Source of the DNA: Glandiceps talaboti | Lineage: Eukaryota > Hemichordata > Enteropneusta > Spengelidae | Reading direction: 5' to 3' | DNA length: 64,000 bases | Assembly: GCF_964340395.1 (NCBI RefSeq) | Contig: NC_135557.1 | Location: 8,712,960-8,776,959 of the forward strand | In this document: positions 37,844-55,800 of the stretch, piece after piece | Numbering within the stretch: position 1 is the first letter of the stretch | How the letters are laid out: the number at the start of each line of letters is the position of its first letter | Position numbers and translations under genes: made by a program | Notes under the pieces: model-generated | What the model saw: only the letters and a program-made list of their open reading frames with translations | What the model was told of the DNA's origin: nothing | Database searches by the model: none

Positions 37844-39100
37844 AGGCAAGTACAGGCAGACAGTCAGGGAAGGCGTGCACAAATACATTTACATAGCTGC
37901 CATCCACCTCATTGTCGAAGATAGGTTTTAGAAGCTATTACGGAGAAGCCGCGAGAAATTTTGAGAATCTCTTTAGTTATTGTCTGTGCATTGTTCGCCA
38001 TTAATCTGGCGTGCTACCATTAATTGCCCTTACATCTAGTGACAAGCTAGCATTAACAAGCGTGTTTTACATTTTACTGTTCGATAAGAACAGTTTTATG
38101 GCGTCTTTATGTATAACATGTGATACAAGTGAAACTTGAAAAGGTGTACAAACTTTATAAAATATCAACCCTGCAGTAGAGGCTACACTACCTATGGATA
38201 CAATCATAGCACCTATGTGTATGATAACATTGGCCATTAATTAACGATTCAATGTTACAATGGACCATTGTCCTTATATCTTTGTTAAACTAGGCTCATT
38301 AATACATAAGCAATTATTAAGCATTCGGTCAGTGTTAACAATGAACAACAATACAACATCCGCTGATTTAATATTATGCAGTATAAAACCTAAGAATAAT
38401 TAAGTTTTCAATATGTTTCCACTTCCGTCTTCTCCACTGCAAACCTGTTCCGTTTAGCTCTGTAAATATTGACCAATTGCTGCTTTCATTTTTACCTTCC
38501 GTGGAATGGAATGCAATGGAATGGAATGGAAGGTTAAATTTTAGAGTGGGATAATGGGTGTCTGTGTATGTCCATTTTCTCGAAAACGGCTGGCGTAGTT
38601 AAAGATCTTGAAATGAAATTTTGGTATGCTAAGCTTGATTTAACCAAGCAACTAATATAATTGTAGTCTAGGTAGACTAAAAGTTTAAAACATCAGCCGT
38701 TGTGGCCGCTGTTCTCATATCCATTTCCACAAATGTACAATTTTGTAAATGCGCCAATATAAAGTGTTCTCTGCATTTCTCCTTGCGCATACTCTAACTT
38801 GCAACAGGTGTGTGAAGATTCGTCAATCACGTGATATGGAAGGGTCAATGAAATGTAATTACCTGATGAGCTGCTAGCCGTTGCTGTAAACCAACATACA
38901 TCTTTCATTTCTGCGTTCCTAGTGTTTTATCTCCTTATTATATTCTATACAAGTAATATCATGGACATTATGCCAGGACCTATATTTTGTAGATTTTAGA
39001 TAGGTTTCAATGGTAATTATGTATTTAGATGTTACTCTGTTATTATGTAACTGAAAAGTTGAAGTAGTAACACTCTGGTGTTAACTATGTTTATAATTAC
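37844..39100. other. Intergenic, no gene recognised
   Basis: AT-rich; a short (GGAAT)n run lies at about 38503-38530. No coding or RNA signal identified. Confidence 0.4.
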
Positions 39101-39217
39101 GTTAGCTCTCGGTAACACACACTCTCCTGTAGACACAAACTATTTTAGGTTTTATGTCAAACGTGAACAATACTTCAAAATATTGAAGACACGTTAAACG
39201 TTCGACATACTTGTACA

Positions 39218-39223
39218 TTTTAT
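39218..39223 (-). promoter_or_regulatory. Candidate poly(A) signal of fucosyltransferase-like copy A
   Basis: AATAAA on the - strand, about 315 bases after the copy A stop codon. The equivalent hexamer exists in copy C (63174-63179) but is altered in copy B. Position and conservation are suggestive only. Confidence 0.35.
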
Positions 39224-39536
39224 TCTACCAATAAACGAATCATATTGACAACTCTATCATCTAAACGACTTGTTTTAATTAATAATCAATTTAAATTGAC
39301 AGTAATTAGTCCATTATGAATAAAACATGATGAACACACTGTATCATATTGAAAAATGGCGATTGCACCTTAGATCATTTCTTTAAAAAAAACACCTCCT
39401 AAAGTGGCGTGTCATGAAATGGACAAATTTGCATCAATATTTCACGACTTGAGTTAAAGTATATCATACAAAAAGTTATTATGATTAATCTTAAAAGTAA
39501 ATGAAAAAGTCTCTTTGATATACATTGAATATCTAA

Positions 39537-44695
<5,159 letters not shown>

Positions 44696-44869
44696 CTACG
44701 GTTGGCGAAGAATTTGAAATATGGTAACAAATTGCATGCAAATGTATGTAAATTAGCACTTTTCTACATTTTAAATGAAAGATTGCACAAAGACAAAGTC
44801 CCCCCCCCCCTTGGCAATTGGTCAGGCTACGGCCCTGAATAGATACCAAGGGATTTGCAGGAATAGTTC

Positions 44870-45345
44870 ACACATTGGGCTGTAACCTATACCAGTCCTG
44901 GAGATACAGTTGTTCCATTGCGATCTTGATTATGAAGTGTCATCGACGTGATCGCTAGTGGAGAGGGTACGGGAGGGGTCACCCCAATCTGATTAAAATC
45001 TGATGTGGTGAAAGCGGCTAATCGCTTTATTTACCTCTATTTTAATAGTTTTGTGTCCCTTTTTTTGTTTCGAGTGATCGCCGCATTCGGTGTTCCACCT
45101 TCGATAGCTATCGTCGCTTATCGTATTGTTTCGGAAGAACACCCGAGGCTAAGCAGCTAGACTAAGGTGCGGTGTGTTGCCTTTAGTGACAAACTATATC
45201 ACAGGACAACAGTCGTTGAAATGCCAGGGAAACTTTTGGCTGCAGTTGACCTTTAGGACTGTTAACAAGTCAGTACCCACACATACAGTCACAATTCTTG
45301 ACAGAATAAACATTGTGGGAGTACTGCGTTCGTGTGCTTGACAGC
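44870..45345. repeat. Duplicated intergenic block, left copy
   Basis: Matches 46780-47225 (e.g. GGTGAAAGCGGCTAAT, TATCGTCGCTTATCGTATTG, CACATACAGTCACAATTCTT). A partial third copy is at about 60660-60775. Non-coding; lies upstream of copy A and probably belongs to the spacer unit of the array. Confidence 0.75.
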
Positions 45346-45644
45346 AGTGAGTGTTGAGAGTGTCTAGAGTTACACTGTGCCACTGTGAGAACTGGCTATT
45401 TACACAGACTCGCTCTCTTCGACCCCTCAGGAAATCATGACAAGGAAATGAACTATTCATTTAAATATTAACCTAGCTATAAATCCTCCATTGTTCAAAC
45501 AATGAAAACACGAAGTGGTCTAAGTGGCCTGATAACTTCTATTTGAAAAGTAATAGCGACAACCCCCACTGTCAGGACTATTTTTCAGCACAATGAAGAA
45601 AAAATGATGGCGGAATAATATGCCCCCACGAGTTATATTTAAAC

Positions 45645-45780
45645 AATAATGTACGCCCTCTCAGCCCATAATGGACGAAAGCAAACTTTGAACGACATAA
45701 TGGGCGAGGCGACAGCCGAGCCCATTATGGAGTGCAAAGTTTGCTTGAGTCCATTATGGACTGGGAGGGCATACATTATT
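45645..45780. repeat. Inverted repeat capable of a cruciform
   Basis: 46-bp arms 45645-45690 and 45735-45780 (AATAATGTACGCCCTCTCAG / its complement with about 5 mismatches), plus inner arms ATAATGGGC/GCCCATTAT. Likely a small transposon end pair. Confidence 0.75.
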
Positions 45781-45783
45781 GTT

Positions 45784-46200
45784 ATTATTTTATAGTTTTG
45801 CCAATTCCAGTGAATTTGTAGACCGAGAAACGCAAAACAACGTATAATATACACAGCGCTGAACATCGTCTGCCATGTTCGGCCCGGAAGCTGAATACTA
45901 ATCATAGCGACACACGTACGTACACGTACACACACATATACACTTCAATGAACTGCTGTGAACACAAATTTGTTTCATGAATGCGTTGTATTTTTAAACA
46001 GTGGAAATGACAATCATAAGTAACAACATACATTTCGAAAAGAAACCTAGTCGTATGAAGAAACAGAACAAATAAGCATGTATTGTTATGCTCGTTCCGG
46101 GGCCGCGATGCCCAATGACGGAGTACATTATCAGTAATAATGTACAGCGATGACGTCACAAAATTCACTGGAATTGGTAATGCTATAATATAATAATGAA
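45784..46200. mobile_element. TIR element, non-autonomous
   Basis: TTATTTTATAGTTTTGCCAA and TTCCAGTGAATTTGT at the left are mirrored by ACAAAATTCACTGGAA and TTGGTAATGCTATAATATAA at the right. About 410 bp, no ORF of interest. It abuts the cruciform repeat at 45645-45780. Confidence 0.6.
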
Positions 46201-46779
46201 TAATGTGGGAAAAACAATGTTGCCTTTGTGTTTGAATAGTAGGACTTCATCAATATACCAGAAGTCAAGTATGAGCAGAGGGTGGTCTGATGTTTGTAAA
46301 AACAGCTGATGATTAATGGTATTTGTAGACATGTACTTATGTTTATTTTAGTTAGATATTTATTGGTCTAAGGGATACTTCACACGTAGGCACACTGCAC
46401 TGGGCTGCGTAGAAAACAGCATCAAGGAGAAATAATGTAAATCACATTTCTGTAAAAACAAGTTAAGATAGCGTATGGTTGATTAGAGACCTGAGTAGGA
46501 ATATATTTGGTCATTTTTTTAGCAGCCTCTGAAATGAAACAAAAATGTCGGTAGCCCCCCCCCCCCCCCCCGCGCCCCCCAGTAGCCTGAACAGTTTGAT
46601 TATGTAAGTTGGCGGTACCCATTCACCTCTCCCATACCCATCCCCGCTTGTTACCACTTTCTGGACATATACGGTACATTACATTACATTAAACTAAAAA
46701 TGGCAACCGACTTCTGCTTCCGTACTGAATAAGAGATTTATTTACAAGTAGATGCCAATTTAGAGCTTTGCAGGGAGAG

Positions 46780-47225
46780 ATCACACATTTGGCTGTAAAC
46801 CTATACTTGGAGATATGGGTTTTCCATTGCAATCTTGATTATGAAGCATCACCGTGATCTCTTGTGGGGAGGGTGCGGGAGGGGTCACCCCAATCTGATT
46901 AAAATCTGATGTGGTGAAAGCGGCTAATTGCTTTATTTACCTCTATTTCAATAGTTTTGTGTCCCTTTTTTTGTTCCGAGTGATCGCCGCCTTCGGTGTT
47001 CCACCCTCGCTAGCTATCGTCGCTTATCGTATTGTTTCGGTAGAACACCCGAGGCTAAGTAGCTAGACTAAGGTGCGGTGTAATGCCTCTGGTGACAAGC
47101 TACATCACAGGACAACAGTCGTTGGGACACTTTTGGCTGACCTTTAGGACTGTTAACAAGTCAGTACCCACACATACAGTCACAATTCTTGACAGAATAA
47201 ACATTGTGGGGGTACTGCGTTCATG
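46780..47225. repeat. Duplicated intergenic block, right copy
   Basis: Second copy of the 44870-45345 block, with small indels; upstream spacer of copy A. Confidence 0.75.
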
Positions 47226-47602
47226 TGCTGAGTTAGTGCCCACACATACAGCCCTGGATGTTGAATCAAGTTGCTTAACAAATTATGGCATCATATGTTT
47301 AGTCTAAGGACATCCATGGCATCCTTATCATAAACACACTATGACCATTCATTCGATGTTAATAGTCCCAAAATACAACTATTTAAAACTACAGAGACAG
47401 ACATTTTTCGTCTGTGTATATTCATACGTAATACCGTAGTCCAACATTAGGAGAGAAAAAAAGTATACAATGCTCTCTAAAACAATCACTGCAGTTTCAT
47501 ATATAGGCACTCTATGACGATGTTACCGTCAAGGTCATGTAGCATTATCGAAACAGTAAAAGAAGCAAGCAGAGACGTTTGATACGTTGTTCAATTTCTT
47601 AC

Positions 47603-47660
47603 CTTCTTTGTATCAGCTTGCAGTCCGGAGCAATGCTATTTTGGCCTGCCTAAAAGATAG
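47603..47660 (-). other. Candidate non-coding upstream exon of copy A
   Basis: On the - strand AAAGAAG|GTAAGAAATTG forms a good donor at 47603. The same donor and preceding ACTCCGGACTGCAAG-like sequence occur upstream of copy B at 61514. The CCAACCGTAG before each ATG could be the acceptor. The conservation may merely reflect duplication; exon limits are not known. Confidence 0.3.
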
Positions 47661-48566
47661 AATGTCGTATTAATAGCTAATTTATGTAGGTTACGTTTAA
47701 ACACCGTGGTGTGATAAATACAAATAATGCACACTATTAATATGTACCAGGACTTGTTCTTTTGATGGGCGTGTATGGTTCGCGTCCGTTGATTGTGACA
47801 GCCAATAATAAGTGACACTTGTCGAGAATTAGAGTTATGGGTGTAATATTTTGCTCCATTTAGAATTCTCAATGTAGCTCTGTGGTAGGGTGTGGCAATC
47901 ACACCACCAAACTGACATCAAGATGGAGTGACTTTTAAAATATTCAATTGCTTGTTTACTAAACAATTATACATTCTACTCATGTGTATGTTTAAAACGA
48001 AATATTTCAGTACTTAAACATGCTGTTTAGTTGCTCTGTTGTTACGTCATTTTGTATTGTTATTTAACGGTGTGCTCATTGGTAAAGAGATCTAGATGTA
48101 ATGCAATAAATTGAATAGAATTGAATTGTATGTTTAAAACGAAATATTCAACGACATACAAAAAGCTCAAAGAATGAAAATCATTTAGCCCATTTACATT
48201 TCTTTAGTCCTTTAGTCCAAGGAGGGCGCACGTCACACAAATGAAACTGAGGTCGACATTGGAGTGTTCAAAAAGAGGACACACCGTACAATTTACTCAT
48301 TTTATTCAGGCTCTTAAGTTAGAAAACATTGACACCTTTCATTATAGGCGTAGCAATATTTGTAAACGGTGTTTGGATCGTCTATAGAAAAGGACAATCA
48401 CATTCTTGACCACTTGTTCCATCCCTGAATCGTCACAAAATACACGAGTCAATGGAAAAGTCACTTTCAAATGTAGAACGAAGTGAAGAGAAAATGGTCC
48501 TGTTGTGTATATAGCATTAGGTTGGTTGAGTAAATTGTAATTTAGTGTGTGGAAGTTTCAGTTGTT

Positions 48567-48640
<74 letters not shown>

Positions 48641-48818
48641 ATTTATCATTATTTATGTATCTTTTGTTTATTTTATTACTATTTCTTGTGTACCTGTCTT
48701 TTAGTCTGCCCCCCCCCCCCGAAATGGTCACATATATGGGGCAGTGTTTGGTTGTTCGTTGGTTTGTTTTCGTTTACTCATGTATGTATCTACTCATTTC
48801 TCAGTTTATTTTGTTTGT

Positions 48819-48849
<31 letters not shown>

Positions 48850-49495
48850 TTTGTTTGTTTGTTTGTTTTTGTTTGTTGGTTTGTTTGTTTACTTGTTTGT
48901 TTGTTTTGTTTATATTTGTAAACAGAACTAAATGAGCTTGAGTTCCCTGTGATTACTCTCTCTCCACTCCGTACGTACACGGGATCGACTTGAACCTGAA
49001 AGGGAATTAACTCAAACTACACACAATGTTCATGGTTAACCTGGATCATTTAGAAGTAGCCACGGAGCAGATGGAAGCTCCTTGTCTAGGCCTAGCTGTT
49101 ACCTTCAGCTCCAACTTCCAAAGAATGAATCCATAATTTATTTCAACATTAAATTCTTATAAACACAAAATATACAATACTCAAATGATTGGATGATAAG
49201 ATAATCAGCACCATAAATGAATAAAACGGAAGTGTTGTTTCTGCTTTAATTCAATGCAAATGATATTAACAAATATGCAAGATAGTCAAATATTGTGATC
49301 ACGTCATTGTTCTTCCAACTGTCTGTAATTAGTCATTATTTGACATCGACGATCTTTTTAATAACTTTCAGTGTTGTCATCTCAGAAGAATACTATTCAC
49401 GAAATGCAACTATTTGTTCTAAGTATTAATTCATGACAGCTGAGAGTTCACGGTGACCTCGAGTGACATTAAAAGTTAGCGAAAATTAAAAAGTT
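47661..49495. other. Spacer between copies A and B
   Basis: Apart from the microsatellites, 47770-48480 resembles 61730-62345 upstream of copy B (e.g. GGCGTAGCAATATTTGTAAA), so it belongs to the repeated spacer. No gene recognised. Confidence 0.55.
48569..48870. repeat. (TGTC)n, (TTTA)n and (GTTT)n microsatellites
   Basis: (TGTC)n at 48569-48637, (TTTA)n at about 48818-48851, then GTTT repeats. Open frames across this region are low-complexity artefacts. Confidence 0.88.
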
Positions 49496-49862
49496 GTATT
49501 TTATCATCGGTAACACAAATAAGAATAATATTTCAAAATAATGAAGACACTTTCGTCACACTTGTATGTTATTTTTTCACCAACAAACGAATCTTATTGA
49601 CAAACTATCATCTAAACGATTTGTTTTCATTAATAATAAATTCAAATTGACAGTAATTAGACCATTATAAATTTAACATGATGGACACACTGTGTTATAT
49701 CGGAAAAAAAATGGCGATTGCACCTTTTAGATATTTAAAAAAAAAACAATACTCAAAAAGAAATTTGCATGAACATTTCACCACTTGAGATAATGCATAT
49801 CCCATCAAGTTCCTTTATAAATTGAAAAAAAAAAGACTCTTTGATATATAATGAATATCTAA

Positions 49863-49999
49863 TCACCATATAACCTTTAAATCTGTTAGCATGTTAGGAA
49901 TTTCTGCAATTGGCAAGTTAGGTCTGTTCAAACCATTTCGTATATTGTAAACCATCCTAGTCCAGAAGGAATGCTGCCAACCAATAAATAACTTAGATC
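49863..49999 (-). CDS. Copy B coding exon 5 and stop
   Basis: 137 bp, acceptor TTTACAG, SKLFIGWQHSFWTRMVYNIR then NRPNLPIAEIPN, stop TGA. More diverged from copies A and C than those two are from each other. Confidence 0.8.
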
Positions 50000-52776
50000 C
50001 TGTAAAGATAGCAAAAATGAAAGTTTGTTAATTCATGCATGTGCCTATTAGAGACAGGTGACTAACCAAGCTAAACTTTATGCAAATGACTTGTACATCA
50101 ATTATTGTTATGATAATTATCAAGAGAACCCCATATATGGATTCAGAGGAATTGTATTTGCATTTCTAATTTGGAACTTTGCATATATTCACACACTGAG
50201 TTGTATGTATTTATTGGGAGACATGCTACTGATATCATAATACACAGCACTTTATGTTCCGTTCAGTTTGTTTTAGGTAGTTAACAAGATCACAGATTAG
50301 CCATCTTCATTCCGCCTGTGAATGGGTTTATAATCTGGATAGGAGGGATGGTAACCTTGTCATCCGTATGCAAAGACGTCATCATTTGGGCTAAAATGTT
50401 GCTGTCAAATGCCGTATTTTATGATCAAGAATATACGTCTGTTGCTGTAATAATAAGTTGGTAGGTGTGAGGGTATAGACTGCAGTGTTGGATTTTGTAA
50501 GGTTTTTAAGATTTAATATTTAAGAATGAAATATATTCCTAATGGCTTTTGATTACATCCGAATCTTTGTAAATCTAACCGTCTGATATGTTTCAAAGAT
50601 GACATTTTCATTACAAAAGTGTCAATGTACATATATTTATAGGGCCTAAAGAGATTATGACCAATATTCACTAAGCCTGTATAGGCACTTTATATGTAAT
50701 CTTTTAGTTTGATTTGAATGTTTATATTGTACATTCAACTTTAATATACGTCTTTTTTCTCTAATTTCAAAGTGTAATCCTTCGCTAATTGGCCGGAGGC
50801 CTGGAAACGCAAATAACTGTACTAAAAGTAAAAAAAAATATTTGGTATCCAGCAAAACATGCAATTGTATCACAGTAATACATTTGCGCCACAAGTCCAA
50901 GGTCACCTCTGGTCATTACAGTGCTTATACGGTATAATGTTCACTCAGGGATGGGATGACATGACGTCACAATATGTCGAAAGGAACACTAGCGGGCGCT
51001 GTATTTTAGGGCAAAATGGCGACTTTATACATGAACTTGTTATATCGGAAGTAAAACGGATATTTAAGCTATATCAAAATACAATTGAGTTCAAAAAATG
51101 GTATAAATCACTTGTCACACACTTATTTTATCAATAGAAAATGCAATGTCATGTGGTGAGACATTCCCTTTAGGTTGTACATTATTCATTACAGTCCAAC
51201 TTTCCGAGTGATACTACTTGAAGCAATTTGAGCATTAGCTGGTATGTATCACTCACATACCACCACTTAGCATTCGTATTATCACAAACCATTATCGTGG
51301 TCTGAGCGAAATATCACATGACTTGTTTTGCAAGTTTACACTCGTCACGTGACTAACAATATACTTACGGACAGCAATTTCTTGTTCCACAATAGATAAA
51401 ACGTAGTTTTCATTCTTGTAACGAGATATTTCAGGAGACATCTCAAAGAGATCTTTTAAAGAAAATATCTTTGGGACCTTGACCTTCAGCTTGTTAACAA
51501 ACTCCTGTCAAAGATACACAAGATATGCAATAATAACCTTATAATTGCTTTGGAGTTCCTAGCTTTGCTTGTTTCCCAGAATGCCGAAGTTGTATTCTAT
51601 TCCAAAGAGGTTGCAAGATGCAGAATTGGTGAAAGTGACTTTTACTGGATCATCGTCTGGGCATATAGATATGTATCTAAGACAAAATCCCGTACGGGGT
51701 AAATAACTAACTGATCAACCTGTCTAGACAATTGGCCTTTTCAAACTATGACATGGTGTTGCTCTACTTCCTGTCTGTGTATATCATGGGGGGGTAGAAA
51801 TTGTATAGGTTACACGGTTAATCATAGAGCACTGCTGCTTTCCTCAAAGTCTGCACAGTACGAAAAACATGATTTACACTTCTACAGAATAACAAGCCAC
51901 ATAGCTCTTAGGCGGTGCTATGAGGTGATGATACCCCCATTTGAGTGAGGGCGCTGTATTGTCAATTTCCTGTTTGCAGTCTGGAATGGCCTATTAATGT
52001 ATTTCGTCATACATACCTGTTCGTATGGTGGGTAGGCCAGATAAATACATTGATATTTCTGTGTCTGCATGTATTCGACTAAACTATCAACCATCAAGTC
52101 AACCGACTTGGACAATGCTGATAATTCCATGGTGTGTTCGGCTTTGCAAGCTTTCTTTTCCCAAGGTGCATTGAGTAAACATCTGAAAGAAACAAGTTAT
52201 TGGCAGATCTTCTGTATAGTATACCAAACATGTTTGTTTCTTGGGTGAACTGGTTTAAGAATACTCGTCTATCGCCTCGTAGTGATAGAGCACTTAAGGC
52301 CATTCGGGTTTTTTTCTTGGTTGAACAAAGACAATTATTGTGGCATAAAAACTAATAGTACTAATAGTTATCAACAAAATTAACGTCTTTCAACACAAAA
52401 TATGGGTTTTATACCCAGGTAGATCTATATCATGACAACACGTATCTACGTCATCCGAGTTGTGCTGCTCGACATGGACGCCAAACAATTCTAAATCACC
52501 ATTACTCTTTCCAACTGTTCATAAATCAAGTTTGTCTAAACGTTTCATTCATTCAGTCGGAAAACAATTCTAGCTTTAACAATTTTTATCACTTTTGTTC
52601 TTCAACTTGAAGTGACTAGGTCCCTTATATTAGGTCATCATCCTTGGCTGATTAAAGAAGGTATTTTATTTCATTTCAGAACTTTGATCCCCAGATCGTC
52701 TAGATTTGACAGAATCATTAATGTTATTGTTGTCATTATTGTTATTGTTGTTGTTGTTGTTGTTGTTGTTGTTCTT

Positions 52777-52857
<81 letters not shown>

Positions 52858-55800
52858 GGCTTACTTTTCGCCTGTCCTATTTCTCCAGTGCAATACAGGG
52901 AAATCTTTCCCATCACATATTTTCTTGTATACACCATCAACCATGCCCCGGATGTACGGTGCCCATGCTAAATGTTGATTTACTTGGGCATACAGCTCAT
53001 CGTCCTTCCACGTTTTCAACCTTTTCATATCTTCAGCGAAATATAAAGCCAGGCAGCGAGTATTCCAAGTCTCGTCTAAGAATTTTTTGTTCGCTTCTGG
53101 TGGAGAATTCTCATTCACGCCAACTTTGAGCGGGAAATCCTTACCTATACTGGCGACTACACGTCGCATTTTTGAAAACCTGTCACGGTTATCCATAGTT
53201 TTGTCTTGAATCATCTGGAATGGTTTCCATTTTAAATCAGGGGTGATTTCATCTTTGCAATCGTTGTAAAATTCCTCAATGGAAGCGACTGGAACAATTT
53301 CTCGTATTTTGGACACATCAAATGTGTCTTCCAAGGTCCTCATGGCGTGCACTATATCCATCTGTAGCCGGTCATGGACTCGGAAAGGTGTTGCAACGAT
53401 AGTTCGGTTTTGTAGCAATGCTAAGCGAAGTTCCCTACGAAATGTTGAATACGCCCAGTTTGGTCCGCCATCAAAATATGTATGTAGTGGAGCTAAATAA
53501 CGACGTCTATCATCCATAGCGATAACAGGCTTTACTTGGTCTTCATTCACATAATGTTTCTGTAACGACAAATGGTTTGCAAATATCAACAGACAACTTA
53601 CATCTCAGCCAATGGGATAAATGGGTTGAGATTATCGGTCGATTTGCAATAGTCTTGATATTTATGACTCACCTAATACTTTTGTTTGAAAATAGACAAC
53701 GGTGAAATATATCTCAACACAACAAAATGACTTTGGATTTTGTGGATATAAAAAGGAGAGTAGTCGTTCAACTTTGTAGCTGTTCGATTTCTATCCTACC
53801 GTTTATTCTGTCGACATATCTCAGTGTAGCTTGGTATATCTCTTGCGATGTTTGTCTCGCAATTATTTTTCTCCATGTTTGATGACTGAACAAATTATTC
53901 AGTTAATCCATAGACCCTGTGTAGGGTCTATGGTTAATCCAAACATGTATAAGATCATTAATCATAAGGGTGGCCTCTTTTGTTTCTCATCTCCAGTGGA
54001 ATAGTCAGGCGGGCGGGCGAGCGAAATAAAAAAAGGAGGCTAAGAAAAACAATGTTTTTTTTTTTCAGTTCTATTCTCTGTCCTTTTTGTCCTGCCAGTC
54101 TCTCTACAAATTTTTTCTCTCTTCTATTTATTGAATTCATTCCTTGTTACAGGTCTATTTTCTTCATTGTGGCAAGGTTGACAAGTCCGTAGAACAACTT
54201 TGTAAGATGATGAATACTCATCATCCTGATGGGTGTATATCTGTAGTCATGAACTATTGTATGATGTTATCAGGATTACTAATGATTCGTCCTATTAATC
54301 AAAGTGGCATTGACATCGCTAGCAATTTTTTTCAAGTTATTCAATTTGAACTTTAGTATGTAACTGTTTTGAAACACTTAGGTGATTGTCATCTGTGTGC
54401 TAGTAAGAGGGATTTTCATTTTTATAAATAATTTTACTTCTATGAAAGATTATTCTTCAGTGTGAACTTGTCAAAATAATCCACCAGATAGCATGTAAAC
54501 ATTTCTAGAACTCAGTACTCCTTTGGGATTTACTGTATAAAAGTAATGTATGTAAACATCGGTAACATGCCATGCATGTGTACAAAATGAAGACTGTCTT
54601 GGTTGACCTTGCAGTACAGTATACATTACGCGTCTTCTGTATTTTGTAAACGTTGTTACCCCGGTACTATTGTTAGTAATAGGCAATAGCAAGACGTTGC
54701 TGCATAGTGTCGACACCGACAAACTTACATTCAAACATTCCAATACTGAAACTATTCAAATGATCAGCTATCACTGCTCCTTTTGAGTCATTTTGTAACA
54801 ATTTTTGTAACATCCGTGCCTAAAACCTGTGTTTATAACACAATTGAAGCTTGTAACTTGTAAAAAACATCGTGAGCCTATGCTACGTGAAGCTTGATAA
54901 TTTAAGTGCGCAATGATTCAACTGATTTAAAACTAAAAACTGGTCAAATCTTTTTTTTTTTAAGAATATATCTTTTATCAATTTTAAGCATAATTTTGAA
55001 AATGAAATATTCTGAGCTATTACTTTGCAGCAAAATGTACCGGTTCAATTGGGCAGGTTTTTCCAAAATCTACCGGTCCAGCCTGAAGATTTGTTGCGCG
55101 CGACGGCATTAATTTCGAGCCCTGTCCCTCAAACCTCGACGACTTCAGCCATGAAAGACATATTCTGCTCCAACGTGACAAACGGAGGGGGGGGGGTAGA
55201 CGCCATGAGGAACGTTTGATGTTCGTTCGAACCTTACAATCTTGCTGTGTTGAACTCGGGTCGGTCGGAAATAAAAAAGAAGAAGTTTTTTCTGATGTCG
55301 GAGCTGCAAATTTGGGTCGGTCGGGAGATGAGAAACAGAAAAATAAATACGGCCGCCCTAACTAGGAGTTTCACGATTTTGTAATCTTCTGATGACTAAT
55401 TGATCATGAGTTCTGAAGCATGGAGGAAGAGTAATTTTCCCTCTGACATACACCAACGCACTGCCCAAGGTACCACAGATCCTGAAAAAAAACCACCTTA
55501 ACAAATCACAAAGATACAAACAAGCTTTCTCCCAACAACCAACAATTGCATGGAGAAAAGGCCGAGATCTGGAATCTATCCTCATTCACAAGAAACACAA
55601 CAGACTTTTCAACAAACAAATAACAGGATAACACCAATGAAAAACATCAAGGTGTGCAATCTGTAAGAATTGTTCAGAGGTACCCCAACTCCGTCAAAAT
55701 CGGCAAATGTAGCAAGGCATGCAGCATTTTGAAACGAGCAGTACGCTGACACCTCGCTCACGTTTTCAACTTGGTCTCATCTATTTGCCTTTGGGTTACA

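Noticed and set aside
48545-48931. 128-codon Cys/Leu/Phe-rich frame resembling a membrane protein
   Set aside because: Built from (TGTC)n, (TTTA)n and (GTTT)n microsatellites; hydrophobic by composition only.
53980-54356. Two overlapping 70-codon + strand frames in copy B intron 1
   Set aside because: No recognisable motif and no splice context; composition like the surrounding intron.
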